A DNA stretch of 5,223 bases from Thermoanaerobaculia bacterium (lineage in GTDB: Bacteria > Bacteroidota > Bacteroidia > Chitinophagales > Saprospiraceae). Of this stretch, positions 5,196-5,223 are shown piece after piece. Position 1 is the stretch's first letter. The number at the start of each line of letters is the position of its first letter. Made by a program: the position numbers and the translations under genes. The notes under the pieces were generated by a model. It was not told the DNA's origin. It ran no database searches and saw nothing but the letters and a program-made list of their open reading frames with translations. Location: positions 1-5,223 of the forward strand of contig JAKLJF010000361.1 of the NCBI GenBank assembly GCA_023151335.1. Direction: 5' to 3'.

Positions 5196-5223
5196 AAGTA
5201 TTGTTAAGGCCTTTTCAATGGTA

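Noticed and set aside
5218..5223. ATG at the right edge as the start of the next gene
   Set aside because: Only two codons are visible, too little to support a gene call.

Overview
The window suggests a bacterium of the phylum Bacteroidota, perhaps of the Saprospiria/Chitinophagia type, though the class is only a guess. The evidence is a short RpoD that lacks region 1.1 at its N-terminus, a perfect Bacteroidota promoter (TTG-N21-TACCTTTG) in front of it, no usable Shine-Dalgarno sequences, a C-terminal type IX secretion (T9SS) sorting domain, and a FecI-like sigma / FecR-like anti-sigma pair with the C-terminal DUF4974-type domain typical of this phylum.

Layout. Positions 1-308 (minus strand) hold the N-terminal third of the housekeeping sigma factor RpoD, cut by the window edge, with its promoter at 338-369. 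Positions 569-2327 (minus) hold one gene for a secreted agmatine-deiminase / peptidylarginine-deiminase-like protein with a T9SS tail. It is broken near 1560, where the reading frame shifts and the segment expected to carry the catalytic His-x-Asp is missing. Positions 2514-3200 (minus) hold a CRP/FNR-family transcription regulator, followed by a strong intrinsic terminator at 2430-2462. An AT-rich divergent intergenic region (about 3210-3496) with several small repeats separates it from a plus-strand pair: an ECF sigma factor (3497-4102) and its membrane anti-sigma factor (4188-5195).

How the genes work together. The sigma/anti-sigma pair is a cell-surface signalling module. In Bacteroidota such pairs usually precede a TonB-dependent outer-membrane receptor (SusC-like), which would lie just right of the window. 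The CRP-like regulator and the sigma factor share a divergent control region, but nothing shows that they regulate each other. The deiminase stands as a single gene between two regulators. In its present sequence it is probably inactive, unless the break is an assembly error.

I found no RNA gene, CRISPR array, insertion sequence or clearly new multi-gene system. The most notable observation is the active-site deletion in the exported deiminase.
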